A DNA stretch of 64,000 nucleotides from positions 1-64,000 of the forward strand of contig NZ_JAUMKB010000002.1 of the NCBI RefSeq assembly GCF_030519375.1. Reading direction: 5' to 3'. Both the position numbers and the translations under genes were made by a program. The notes under the pieces are model-generated. The model was not told the origin of the DNA. It searched no databases and saw only the letters and a program-made list of their open reading frames with translations. Source of the stretch: Mucilaginibacter tolerans (GTDB lineage Bacteria; Bacteroidota; Bacteroidia; Sphingobacteriales; Sphingobacteriaceae). This document shows, piece by piece, positions 55,813 to 64,000 of this stretch. Each line of letters starts with the position of its first letter. Position 1 is the stretch's first letter.

Positions 55813-55840
55813 ATCCTTCTCCATTGAGAGGGATTTATTT
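55813..55840 (+). terminator. Weak terminator-like hairpin after P11
   Basis: ATCCTTCTC (55813-55821) pairs with GAGAGGGAT (55826-55834), nine pairs with one G-U and a 4-base loop. TTATTT follows. Confidence 0.5.
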
Positions 55841-55903
55841 GTGCAATAGCCAACCCGATCACTGATAACCTCTGATCAACTAATCTCACTGTATAAGACC
55901 AAC

Positions 55904-56010
55904 TGTATCATAACCGAACGCATCCTGTTACATAAGCGAACACCGAGCAAAATCAAATATTGTATAACTTGTTGATATATAGATTATTGAAACTTTGGTA
56001 TGTTATTGAT
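55904..56010 (+). promoter_or_regulatory. Shared upstream element plus sigma54-like promoter, module D (before ATPase 2/TolC)
   Basis: TGTATCATAACCGAACG starts at 55904. The direct half-site CGAACA is at 55937, and TGTTA lies between them. The -24-like TGGTATG is at 55996-56002, with TTG nearby. CCG to GG is 83 bp. The start codon is 85 bases beyond the GG, so the leader is longer than in the other units. The 310-base gap 55773-56082 contains this, the hairpin after P11 and nothing else I recognise. Confidence 0.73.
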
Positions 56011-56082
56011 TGCTTAATGCCAAGATGAATTAGTATTATTAAATCAATAATTCACTAAATCATTAATTCAAAAATTAAACAA

Positions 56083-56760
56083 ATGTTATCACTACAACAC
56101 GTTACCAAATATTACCAGGCAGGCGGAAACAAGAATTTTGTACTGAACGATGTGAGTCTTGAGGTGGATGAAGGCGAATTTATTTCAATCATGGGCCCGT
56201 CAGGATCAGGTAAGTCTACTTTACTAAACGTTATCGGTATGCTGGATGAGCCTTCTGAAGGTTACCATTATTTTATAGGACAGGCTGTGCACCAGCTTAA
56301 AGAAAAACAACGCTCGGCTTTATATAAACAGTATATCGGGTTCGTTTTTCAGGCGTATCACCTGATTGACGAATTGACCGTGTATGAGAATATTGAAACG
56401 CCATTAATTTATCAGGATGTAAAAGGATCGGAACGCAAAGCAATGGTGGCCGATATGCTCGACAGGTTCCAGATTGTAGGTAAGAAAGATCTCTTCCCGG
56501 CTCAATTGTCTGGTGGTCAGCAGCAACTGGTAGGCATTGCCCGTGCATTGATTGCAAAGCCGAAATTATTACTTGCCGATGAGCCTACAGGTAATCTTAA
56601 CTCAAAACAAGGGGAAGAGATAATGGAGTTGTTCAGGAAATTAAATAAAGAAGATGGAGTAACGATTATCCAGGTGACACACTCTGAAAAAAATGCGGAA
56701 TACGGAACACGTATTATCGATCTTCTGGACGGTAAAATCAGCTCCTCAAGAAAATTCTGA
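56083..56760 (+). CDS. ABC transporter ATPase 2 (LolD/MacB type) with altered D-loop
   Basis: 225 residues, colinear with ATPase 1. Walker A GPSGSGKST (38-46), Q90, Walker B LLLADE (162-167, E167) and the switch histidine (H200 in QVTHSE) are intact. Two normally fixed positions differ: the residue after the signature is Leu (LSGGQQQL, L149) instead of Arg, and the D-loop reads NLNS with N173 instead of Asp. These changes could slow turnover or make it the unequal partner of a heterodimer with ATPase 1 on the pseudo-dimeric permeases. It is followed 24 bases later by the TolC gene; both are behind module D. Confidence 0.93.
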   Translation: MLSLQHVTKYYQAGGNKNFVLNDVSLEVDEGEFISIMGPSGSGKSTLLNVIGMLDEPSEGYHYFIGQAVHQLKEKQRSALYKQYIGFVFQAYHLIDELTVYENIETPLIYQDVKGSERKAMVADMLDRFQIVGKKDLFPAQLSGGQQQLVGIARALIAKPKLLLADEPTGNLNSKQGEEIMELFRKLNKEDGVTIIQVTHSEKNAEYGTRIIDLLDGKISSSRKF

Positions 56761-56784
56761 TCTACAAATAACACGATATATACA

Positions 56785-58143
56785 ATGCGATTTAGTAAAT
56801 ACATATTAACATTTCTTTTTATTGGCGGCAGTATTTTGGCGAATGCACAGGGAACGGATACTTTGTTTACGTTGCAAAAATGCCTTGATATTGCTATTAA
56901 AAACAATTTGCAGGTAAAACAAAGTAACATGACTGCGGAATCGGCGAAAATCGATCTGCGGCAATCTAAGGAAAATCTGCTGCCATCTATTAATGCCAAT
57001 GCGCAACGCACATTCTACAATGGCCGTGGTATCAGCCCGGTTACCAACGCATATGTGAATCAATCGCAAACTAATGACAGCTATAACCTGAATGGCAATA
57101 TGACCATATTCAATGGTTTTGCATTGCAAAATGCTATTAAATCAGCATCATTAGCTTATCAGGCAGGTAGAATGAATTTTCAGGCTGCTAAAGATGTAGT
57201 TACCGTAAATGTAATAACTGGTTACCTGGCAATATTGGACAACCAGGAAATATTAAATGCAAGTAAAAATGCACTGGCCGTTCAGCAAGAGACTGTAAAC
57301 AGGATGGAGATACTTGAAAAGCAAGGCGCAAATAAGGCAGCATCTGATCTTACGGATCAAAAAGGTGCATTGGCAACGAATGAAGTTTCTGTCGTTAATG
57401 CACAAAATAATTTGAATACATCCAGGCTAAACCTGTTTCAATTGATGAACATGCCTTATCAGTCAGAGGCAACATTCCAGGGCCTGAATGCTGAAGATTT
57501 ACGAGGCGATTACGGCGCCGATCCAAACCAGGTTTATGAATCTGCACTACAGTCTTTTGCTGCAGTAAAAGCTGCTGCCTTGACCCGCCAATCGGCCGAA
57601 AAGAGCGTAAAGGCCGCTAGGGGGGCGTTGTATCCAGCTTTAACAATAGGTGGTAACTTACAGACTGCCTATTCAAATACCGCCACCCAACAGGATTCTA
57701 TTGGTGGATCCCGTTCTATTGCATATAGAGATCAGCTTAAAAACAACTATAACTCTTCGATTGGTTTAGGTTTGAGTATCCCAATTTTTAATAATGGTTA
57801 CAAACGCAATACCTTAGATAAGGCTAAACTAAATGCTTTGTATCAGAAAGATGTAGAGGAAAATACCAAAATACAATTGAAGCAGAATATTGAGCAGACC
57901 TATTATAATATGATGGCTGCTTATAAAAGATATCAATCGCTAAATGATCAGGTTAAAGCTTATACTGAAAGTTATCGTATCTATAAACTCCGTTTTGATG
58001 CCGGAGTATTGACCACAGTTGATTTTATTATTGCAAAAAATAACCTTGAATCGGCTACTGTGAATCTGATCAGTGCCAAATACGATTACTTCATCGAAAG
58101 CAAAATCCTGGATTATTATCAGGGCAAATTGTCATTGCAATAA
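56785..58143 (+). CDS. TolC-family outer-membrane efflux protein
   Basis: 452 residues with a signal peptide (about 1-22, ending ANAQ). It has two related halves of coiled-coil alpha-helix and short barrel strands, as in OEP/TolC proteins. The start of each half is visible (FTLQKCLDIAIKNNLQVKQSN, and the second around YESALQSFAAVKAAALTRQ). It would form the trimeric outer-membrane tunnel that docks onto the adaptor encoded 34 kb upstream. It is the only TolC in the array and is co-transcribed with ATPase 2. No lipobox was seen. Confidence 0.93.
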   Translation: MRFSKYILTFLFIGGSILANAQGTDTLFTLQKCLDIAIKNNLQVKQSNMTAESAKIDLRQSKENLLPSINANAQRTFYNGRGISPVTNAYVNQSQTNDSYNLNGNMTIFNGFALQNAIKSASLAYQAGRMNFQAAKDVVTVNVITGYLAILDNQEILNASKNALAVQQETVNRMEILEKQGANKAASDLTDQKGALATNEVSVVNAQNNLNTSRLNLFQLMNMPYQSEATFQGLNAEDLRGDYGADPNQVYESALQSFAAVKAAALTRQSAEKSVKAARGALYPALTIGGNLQTAYSNTATQQDSIGGSRSIAYRDQLKNNYNSSIGLGLSIPIFNNGYKRNTLDKAKLNALYQKDVEENTKIQLKQNIEQTYYNMMAAYKRYQSLNDQVKAYTESYRIYKLRFDAGVLTTVDFIIAKNNLESATVNLISAKYDYFIESKILDYYQGKLSLQ

Positions 58144-58295
58144 TTACTGCCGATTTATTAAGCCGTGTTTTTAATATAAAATACAGCGATCCGTGTTTTT
58201 GTATGATGATTTGTTGAAATCATGTGCTATAAATCAGGTATTTAGTTCTGCAGGTATCGGATAAAGACCGTAAATTTAAGGGCTAATTAAAATTT

Positions 58296-60062
58296 ATGTT
58301 TAAGAAAGCCCTTTACATATCACTCTGTCTTTTATCTTTTTTCCGTTTAACAACGTCAGCACAGTTTAAATCAGATAGCGGGAAATATAAAATACGGCTT
58401 AATCAGGTTGGTTTTTATCCTAATGCTCCCAAGATTGTTATTGTATTAACAAATAAAAAGGGGAGTTTCTCGCTTCAGACACCAGATAAGAAAATAGTAT
58501 TCAAAGGTATACTCAAAAAGTCTATTCAACCTAATTTTGCGGGTCAGTACACCTGGATTGCAAATTTTTCAGCCTTTACCAAACCCGGAAAATATGTTTT
58601 AAATGTTTCGGGCCTAGGTACTTCTTATACATTCAGCATTTCTAAAAATGTTCATCAGCAGGTTGCCAATGCCTCTATCAAAGCATTCTACTTTATGCGG
58701 GCATCTACGCCGCTTTTGGAAAAGTATGCAGGAAAATGGCACAGGGCAATGGGGCATCCGGATAATAAAGTATTGGTGCATGCCTCCGCAGTAAGCGAGG
58801 GCCGGCCTGAGGGTACCCTGGTATCTTCGCCGCGCGGCTGGTACGATGCGGGCGATTACAATAAGTACATCGTTAACAGCGGTATTTCAACCTATACATT
58901 ATTGTCCCTCTATGAAGACTTTCCGGAGTATATGAAAACCGTTAAGCTAAATATACCGGAAAGTGGGAACGGCATTCCTGATCTATTAAACGAAACGCTC
59001 TGGAACCTGCGCTGGATGCTAACCATGCAGGATTCAATCGATGGCGGAGTGTATCACAAACTGACCAATGCAGCCTTTGATAAAATGGAAATGCCGGATA
59101 AAGCGACTGAACCACGGTATGTTATCCAAAAAAGCACTGCTGCGACATTGGATTTTACTGCTGTAATGGCACAATCAGCCCGCGTATTCAGACAATATGA
59201 GGTACAACTGCCGGGCTTTGCGGATTCTTGTCGTGAGGCCGCTTTGAAAGCTTGGGAGTGGGCTCAAACACATCCCCATATCATTTATAATAAATATGTT
59301 CTGAATGATAATTTCAGTCCTAAAATAACGACCGGTGACTATGGAGACGGTGAGGTGAGAGATGAATTTATTTGGGCCGCATCTGAATTGTTCGTCACTT
59401 TAAAAGACATTAAATATGTTCACAAGATCAATGTAATTCCTGATGTCAAAATGCCATTGCCTTCATGGAGCCAGGTGCGTGTGCTTGGGTACTACACCAT
59501 TGCAAGAAATAGTGAGCGTGTAGCGGGTACAGGCTACAAAAACATTGCTGAAATAAAAAAACGTATAGTGAGTTATGCCGACGGCCTGATCAAAGACGCA
59601 AGTAAGACAGCTTATATAGCCGTAATGTATAAAAAGAAGGCCAATTTCATTTGGGGAAGTAATTCTGTAGCAGCCAATCAGGGGATTGCATTAATACAAG
59701 CTTATAAGCTTACAGGCGATAAAAAGTATTTGAAATATGCTTTAGATAACCTTGATTATATTTTGGGCCGTAATGGTACTGGTTATTCTTTTGTAACGGG
59801 TTATGGAAGCAAAACCCCTATGCATCCGCACCATCGTCCGTCTATTGCAGATGGTATAGTTGACCCAATACCCGGTTTACTGGCGGGAGGTGCAAATCCA
59901 GGTGACGAGGACCACGTTCCGCTACCGTCATTTATTCCTGATGAGGCGTATACCGATAATGACCAGGCATATGCTTCTAACGAAGTTGCAATTAACTGGA
60001 ATTCGCCGTTTGCCTACCTTGCCAACGCGCTCGAAGCATTGCAAAATAACATAAGTTATTAA
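58296..60062 (+). CDS. Glycoside hydrolase family 9 endoglucanase
   Basis: 588 residues. A signal peptide (about 1-22) is followed by an N-terminal Ig-like CelD_N domain (about 30-118) and a GH9 (alpha/alpha)6 catalytic domain. Catalytic features are GWYDAGDYNKY (D184, D187; the pair that activates water), the substrate histidine region MHPHHRPS and, near the C-terminus, D554, D556 and the proton donor E563 in ASNEVAINWNSP. The enzyme is exported and hydrolyses beta-1,4-glucan or mixed-linkage glucan. It is 152 bases after TolC with no regulatory module, so it is probably separate from the transporter regulon. It pairs functionally with the GH3 gene 55 bases downstream. Confidence 0.93.
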   Translation: MFKKALYISLCLLSFFRLTTSAQFKSDSGKYKIRLNQVGFYPNAPKIVIVLTNKKGSFSLQTPDKKIVFKGILKKSIQPNFAGQYTWIANFSAFTKPGKYVLNVSGLGTSYTFSISKNVHQQVANASIKAFYFMRASTPLLEKYAGKWHRAMGHPDNKVLVHASAVSEGRPEGTLVSSPRGWYDAGDYNKYIVNSGISTYTLLSLYEDFPEYMKTVKLNIPESGNGIPDLLNETLWNLRWMLTMQDSIDGGVYHKLTNAAFDKMEMPDKATEPRYVIQKSTAATLDFTAVMAQSARVFRQYEVQLPGFADSCREAALKAWEWAQTHPHIIYNKYVLNDNFSPKITTGDYGDGEVRDEFIWAASELFVTLKDIKYVHKINVIPDVKMPLPSWSQVRVLGYYTIARNSERVAGTGYKNIAEIKKRIVSYADGLIKDASKTAYIAVMYKKKANFIWGSNSVAANQGIALIQAYKLTGDKKYLKYALDNLDYILGRNGTGYSFVTGYGSKTPMHPHHRPSIADGIVDPIPGLLAGGANPGDEDHVPLPSFIPDEAYTDNDQAYASNEVAINWNSPFAYLANALEALQNNISY

Positions 60063-60117
60063 AAATAAAGTTATTATATCGTTTTATTAAACCAACTATC
60101 AAACCAAACGCACAACC

Positions 60118-62388
60118 ATGAGAAGAGTATTTTTAAACCTCATCGGCTTTGCAGTGCTTACAATTCCGGTATTAGTTCAGGCCCAAAAGCCTGCCGATGC
60201 GCTCGATAAGAAAGTCGACGCATTGATCGCTAAAATGACGCTGGAAGAAAAAGTAGGGCAAATGACCGAAGTAACGCTGGACGTTGTATCCAAAAGCAAT
60301 GTCAGTACACACCAGCTTGACCTTGATAAACTAAAGGAAGCCATTATGAAGTATCATGTCGGCTCTATCCTAAACGTTAGCGGATTTGCTTACGACCGGA
60401 AACATTGGTACGATATCATTTCCCAAATACAAAATGAAGCTGGTAAGGATCGTTTAAAAATACCGGTGATTTATGGCATTGATGCTATACATGGGGTTAC
60501 TTATACTCTGGGCAGCACGCTTTTCCCCCAAGAGATAGCGATGGCGGCTACTTTCAATCGCGATATCGTACACAAAGCCGGGGAGATCACCGCCTATGAG
60601 ACCAGGGCAAGTTATATCCCCTGGAATTATTCTCCTGTATTAGACTTGGGTAAATCGCCGCTTTGGCCGCGCATTTATGAAACTTTTGGCGAGGATCCGT
60701 ACCTGGTAAAAACTATGGGAGCGGCCATCATTACCGGCTATCAGGGTAATAATGTTGGCGATAAATACCACGTGGCTGCCTGTATGAAACATTATTTAGG
60801 CTACAGTTATCCACTAAGCGGAAAGGACCGTACGCCTGCATGGATACCTGATCGTTATATGCGCGAATATTTTCTACCACCATTTGCCGAGGCAGTAAAG
60901 GCGGGTGCAAAAACGCTGATGATTAACTCTGGTGAAATTAACGGCGTGCCGATACATGCCAGCAAATATATGCTGACTGATGTGCTTCGCGGTGAACTGC
61001 ATTTTGATGGCATAGCTGTAACAGACTGGCGTGATATACAATATCTGCACGATCGCCATCACATTGCCGCTACTCAAAAAGATGCTGTGATGATGGCAGT
61101 GAATGCCGGAGTAGATATGAGTATGGTACCGTACGATTATACATTTTTCACGTATTTAGTTGAACTGGTGAAGGAAGGGAAGGTGCCAATGAGCAGGATT
61201 AATCAGGCTGTTCATCGCATTTTAAAGGTAAAATATGAATTAGGGTTATTTGAGCGCCCCGTAGGGAATCCGGATGATTATCCGAAATTTGGTTCGGATG
61301 AATTCCGCAATGTAAGCCTGCAGGCAGCCACAGAAGCGATCACATTGTTAAAAAATAATAACAATACCTTACCACTGAAAAAGGGTATCAAAGTATTGGT
61401 TACCGGTCCAACTGCAAACACCATGCGATCATTGGATGGTGGATGGAGCTATAACTGGCAGGGCGAGATGGCTGATAAATTAGCAGTAGGAAAGAATACC
61501 ATACTGAAATCTATCGAACAGAAAATAGGGAAGGATAATGTAACTTATCAGCCGGGTGCATCCTTCGATCAATTGCAAAATATAGATGATGCCGTAAACG
61601 CGGCTAAAAATGCAGATGCGATTATTCTATGCCTGGGTGAATTATCTTATACGGAAAACGTGGGTAATATAGATGACCTGAGTCTGCCTGTTGCCCAAAC
61701 CCAATTGGCTTTGGAACTGGCTAAAACCGGCAAGCCTATTATTTTGGTATTGGCAGAAGGACGCCCGAGGATAGTTACAGATGCCGAAAGTCATTCGGCG
61801 GCTACCATTATGGCTTATCTTTCAGGCAATGAAGGTGGCGACGCACTGGCAAATATTCTTTTTGGCGACGCAAATCCATCAGGCAGATTATCGATTACTT
61901 ATCCACGATATACAAATTCATTAAACAATTATTACCGCAAAAATTTGGAAAACGGCAATCCGGATGATAAGCATGGCTATAACCCGTTGTATGAATTTGG
62001 TACAGGTTTGAGTTATACTACTTTCAACTATAGCAACCTGCATATTAATAAAACTGAATTAATGGATGGCGAAACGTTAACTGTTAGCGTTGAGGTGAAA
62101 AATACTGGTTCGGTGGAAGGTAAGGACGCGGTATTGCTGTATACCAGTCAGATGTATGCCAGTATTGCCCCTGATTTTAAACGCCTACGCGCTTATAATA
62201 AGATCAATCTAAAACCTGGTGAAACTAAAACGGTAACCTTTAAGCTCACATCGAAAGACTTAGCTTTTGTAAATGATGTAAGCAAAACGGTAACCGAGGG
62301 CGGAGATTTCAAAATAATGATCGGCGATCAGTCGATTAGCTTTAAATATATCAGCAATACAGTTCCGTCGAGAACGGGAAGATTATAG
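60118..62388 (+). CDS. bglX: Glycoside hydrolase family 3 beta-glucosidase (BglX-like)
   Basis: 756 residues. A signal peptide (about 1-22, ending VQAQ) is followed by a GH3 TIM barrel with KHYLGYS and the nucleophile D303 in GIAVTDWRDI. Next come the alpha/beta sandwich (about 400-600, with the ELSYTENVGNIDDLSLP loop) and a fibronectin-III-like C-terminal domain (about 660-740). It is a periplasmic or exported exo-acting enzyme that releases glucose from oligosaccharides made by the GH9 neighbour. The pair forms a small beta-glucan use operon. Confidence 0.93.
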   Translation: MRRVFLNLIGFAVLTIPVLVQAQKPADALDKKVDALIAKMTLEEKVGQMTEVTLDVVSKSNVSTHQLDLDKLKEAIMKYHVGSILNVSGFAYDRKHWYDIISQIQNEAGKDRLKIPVIYGIDAIHGVTYTLGSTLFPQEIAMAATFNRDIVHKAGEITAYETRASYIPWNYSPVLDLGKSPLWPRIYETFGEDPYLVKTMGAAIITGYQGNNVGDKYHVAACMKHYLGYSYPLSGKDRTPAWIPDRYMREYFLPPFAEAVKAGAKTLMINSGEINGVPIHASKYMLTDVLRGELHFDGIAVTDWRDIQYLHDRHHIAATQKDAVMMAVNAGVDMSMVPYDYTFFTYLVELVKEGKVPMSRINQAVHRILKVKYELGLFERPVGNPDDYPKFGSDEFRNVSLQAATEAITLLKNNNNTLPLKKGIKVLVTGPTANTMRSLDGGWSYNWQGEMADKLAVGKNTILKSIEQKIGKDNVTYQPGASFDQLQNIDDAVNAAKNADAIILCLGELSYTENVGNIDDLSLPVAQTQLALELAKTGKPIILVLAEGRPRIVTDAESHSAATIMAYLSGNEGGDALANILFGDANPSGRLSITYPRYTNSLNNYYRKNLENGNPDDKHGYNPLYEFGTGLSYTTFNYSNLHINKTELMDGETLTVSVEVKNTGSVEGKDAVLLYTSQMYASIAPDFKRLRAYNKINLKPGETKTVTFKLTSKDLAFVNDVSKTVTEGGDFKIMIGDQSISFKYISNTVPSRTGRL

Positions 62389-62405
62389 CATGCTGATAAG
62401 ATCAA

Positions 62406-62444
62406 TTATTCCGGTAACGACTCTGATGGTCGTTACCGGAATAG
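62406..62444. terminator. Strong convergent hairpin between GH3 and DUF3667 genes
   Basis: A perfect 15-bp inverted repeat runs from 62407 to 62443 (TATTCCGGTAACGAC and its complement) with a 7-base loop. There is no long T run on either side. It lies between the two converging stops and probably ends transcription from both sides. Confidence 0.75.
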
Positions 62445-62453
62445 TTTAATAAA

Positions 62454-63455
62454 TTAAATGATGGTTGTTATGACAAATACCAGCGTTACACAAAATGAAA
62501 GCGCTGCAAAATACATAATCCACATTCCTATCATCTTCGTAATTGTTCTGAAGATACTGCGATGGTATACCGCACGCAACGAACGGTAAATATACCATAT
62601 CACATATAACGTTGCGGGCAAGGTTAGCCATTCTATGACGCTTTTACCAAAGGGCAGTAGTATCAACTGCAACAGCATAAAAAAGGCTAAAAACAAGAAT
62701 AGAAAGCAATGAAAATGAAAGGAGTAAATCAAATGTTCAACGTAAAATTTTTTGTTTCTCCAGAAAGCGATCTTAAGAATAAGCGCAAATAGCGGCAGCA
62801 GAATGAACATCATTTTGGGGATGTTATGCCTTAGCTCTTCCGCAAAAACTTCTTTTGCATGGTTTCCGTATTTTTCCCGGTATTCAAACGTCTTTTTATT
62901 CCAGACTCTTGCAACGAAACCATCACGATCGTTTTCCGCTAACTTTTTTTGATTGGTTAGATATTCAGCATAGCTGGTATCTTTTGTTGTAGGATGGAAC
63001 CAACCATTAGGTGTCTTTGTATAGTCCAATACTACTTCTCCTGCTTTTTTTGCTTGTTCAAAGGGTTTATTGCTGGCTGGCGTAACAACTACGCCTTTTT
63101 CAGCCGGTTTCCCATTGTCGTTAATGCGTGCAATGTTGTTATCACCATTGGTTTGAAACAGAAGCAAGAAATAAACAATACTAATAAAAATATACATTTT
63201 TACTGGGTGCAGGTATTGTGCGCGCCGGCCTGACATATATTCAATGGTAAGAAAGCCGGGTTTAAATAGCAGAGGTTTTAGTGTATGAAAAAATTGATGA
63301 TCAAAATGAAAGTAGTCGCTTATGGTATGGTTCATCAAGTGGCCAAAACTTTCATGTAGCTCCAGGTTCTCCTGGCCGCAGTTATGACAGTAGTGCCCTT
63401 CAAGTATGGTGCCGCAATTCAGACAGTTATTTTCATGCCGGTAATGCTTTTTCAT
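62454..63455 (-). CDS. DUF3667 zinc-ribbon membrane protein
   Basis: 333 residues. The N-terminus is a zinc ribbon C11-x2-C14-x8-C23-x2-C26 (CLNCG...CHNCG), followed by a cytoplasmic helix-rich block (HTISDYFHFDHQFFHTLKPLLFKPGFLT) that marks DUF3667. Five or so membrane helices follow; the first is near 87-105 and three to four lie in the C-terminal third. A long loop between the first and second helices is probably periplasmic. The family is widespread in Bacteroidota without an assigned function. It is 14 bases after the MFS gene on the same strand, so it is likely co-transcribed with it. Confidence 0.87.
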   Translation of the reverse strand: MKKHYRHENNCLNCGTILEGHYCHNCGQENLELHESFGHLMNHTISDYFHFDHQFFHTLKPLLFKPGFLTIEYMSGRRAQYLHPVKMYIFISIVYFLLLFQTNGDNNIARINDNGKPAEKGVVVTPASNKPFEQAKKAGEVVLDYTKTPNGWFHPTTKDTSYAEYLTNQKKLAENDRDGFVARVWNKKTFEYREKYGNHAKEVFAEELRHNIPKMMFILLPLFALILKIAFWRNKKFYVEHLIYSFHFHCFLFLFLAFFMLLQLILLPFGKSVIEWLTLPATLYVIWYIYRSLRAVYHRSIFRTITKMIGMWIMYFAALSFCVTLVFVITTII

Positions 63456-63469
63456 GACTTAGTGTCTTT

Positions 63470-64000
63470 TTAGATGTGTTGCGTAACTCGTTGTAATGTA
63501 GCAGTATGTTTATATCTAAAAACAAAAGGGAACACGACAGCTATAACTAAGGCGTAAGCAGCAAAAGTAAGCCATATGCCATGCCAGTTTTTGTTATGGT
63601 CAGCTAATATAAAATACTTGTCGATCAATATTCCGCTTGTCAGGCTGCCAAATACCGCACCGAAACCATTTACCATCATCATGAACAGCCCTTGTGCACT
63701 GCCCCTTATCTCTGGTGTAGTTTGAGTTTCTACGAATAAAGAACCTGATATATTAAAGAAATCAAATGCCATTCCATATACAATACAAGACAATATGATC
63801 ATCCACAGGCCACCATCAGGATCGCCAAATGCAAAAAGACCAAAACGCAGTACCCAGGCTAGCATACTGAATAACATTACGTATTTGATGCCAAATTTTC
63901 GCAGGAAGAATGGAATCGCCAGTATAAACATTGTTTCGGATATCTGCGAGATTGACATAATAATGGCAGGGTGCTTTACTGCCACGGTATCTTTATAGAT
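63470..64000 (-). CDS. MFS transporter, nucleoside:proton-symporter type (N-terminus outside window)
   Basis: About 177 C-terminal residues; the frame stays open to the window edge, with IYKDTVAVKHP at the visible start, so the GTG at 63985 is not the true start. There are six membrane helices, including ISQISETMFILAIPFFL, GMAFDFFNISGSLFVETQT and a GSLTSGILID segment after a FMMMVNGFGA helix. The sequence resembles the NupG/nucleoside:H+ symporter group of the major facilitator superfamily. The substrate is inferred from that resemblance only. Confidence 0.85.
   Translation of the reverse strand: MYKDTVAVKHPAIIMSISQISETMFILAIPFFLRKFGIKYVMLFSMLAWVLRFGLFAFGDPDGGLWMIILSCIVYGMAFDFFNISGSLFVETQTTPEIRGSAQGLFMMMVNGFGAVFGSLTSGILIDKYFILADHNKNWHGIWLTFAAYALVIAVVFPFVFRYKHTATLQRVTQHI

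Noticed and set aside
58296..62388. Assigning the GH9-GH3 pair to the transporter regulon
   Set aside because: The 152-base gap before GH9 has no copy of the shared module, and the function (beta-glucan use) stands alone.

Overview
The window comes from the chromosome of a Bacteroidota bacterium, most likely family Sphingobacteriaceae (Mucilaginibacter- or Pedobacter-like). The evidence is the set of lineage-typical families (DUF4251, DUF4403, DUF3667, carboxypeptidase-regulatory-domain outer-membrane barrels, ~800-residue FtsX/MacB permeases), AT-rich intergenic DNA and few Shine-Dalgarno sequences. Genus is inference. I see no rRNA, tRNA, CRISPR array, insertion sequence or phage gene.

Left part (1-20.9 kb) is metabolic and housekeeping. 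It holds the tail of a vanadium-haloperoxidase/PAP2 enzyme, a duplicated membrane protein and an outer-membrane barrel. A co-oriented run follows: RidA-family protein, D-threonine aldolase/D-serine dehydratase-like PLP enzyme, M19 dipeptidase, GH63 glucosidase and a stand-alone ketoacyl synthase III. Next come a compact ethanolamine operon (permease, EutB, EutC), DUF4251, HtpG, an FMN reductase, a DUF4403 lipoprotein, an NTF2-like protein, and a minus-strand sigma54 response regulator/histidine kinase pair.

The centre (21.2-58.1 kb) is the striking part: 18 same-strand genes that look like one envelope transport machine. They are one HlyD/MacA-like adaptor, two LolD/MacB-type ATPases, ELEVEN intact FtsX/MacB permeases (called P1-P11 here, each an internally duplicated eight-helix pseudo-dimer), two signal-peptide DUF4097-like beta-solenoids built of exact 18-residue repeats, one outer-membrane beta-barrel and one TolC. 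Five of the larger gaps carry the same regulatory module: an upstream element around TGTATCATAACCGnACA with a second CGnACA half-site 22-23 bp on, then 82-84 bp after the CCG a sigma54-like -24 element TGGYAYR, just before a start codon. These modules precede the adaptor, P4, P6, P9 and ATPase 2, so they divide the array into five transcription units. The divergent NtrC-family regulator is the obvious candidate activator. Its kinase has two helices and almost no periplasmic loop, as in the intramembrane-sensing kinases that work with FtsX-type transporters. My reading is a regulated, modular MacA-MacB-TolC-like system in which one adaptor, two ATPases and one TolC could serve many permeases. 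Its cargo is unknown; drug/antimicrobial-peptide defence, lipoprotein or surface-polymer export are all open.

Right part (58.3-64 kb): a GH9 endoglucanase and a GH3 beta-glucosidase (beta-glucan use), a strong convergent hairpin, then minus-strand DUF3667 and a partial nucleoside-type MFS transporter cut by the window edge.

Long gaps: only 20910-21250 and 55773-56082 exceed 300 bases without a gene, and both contain the shared regulatory module.
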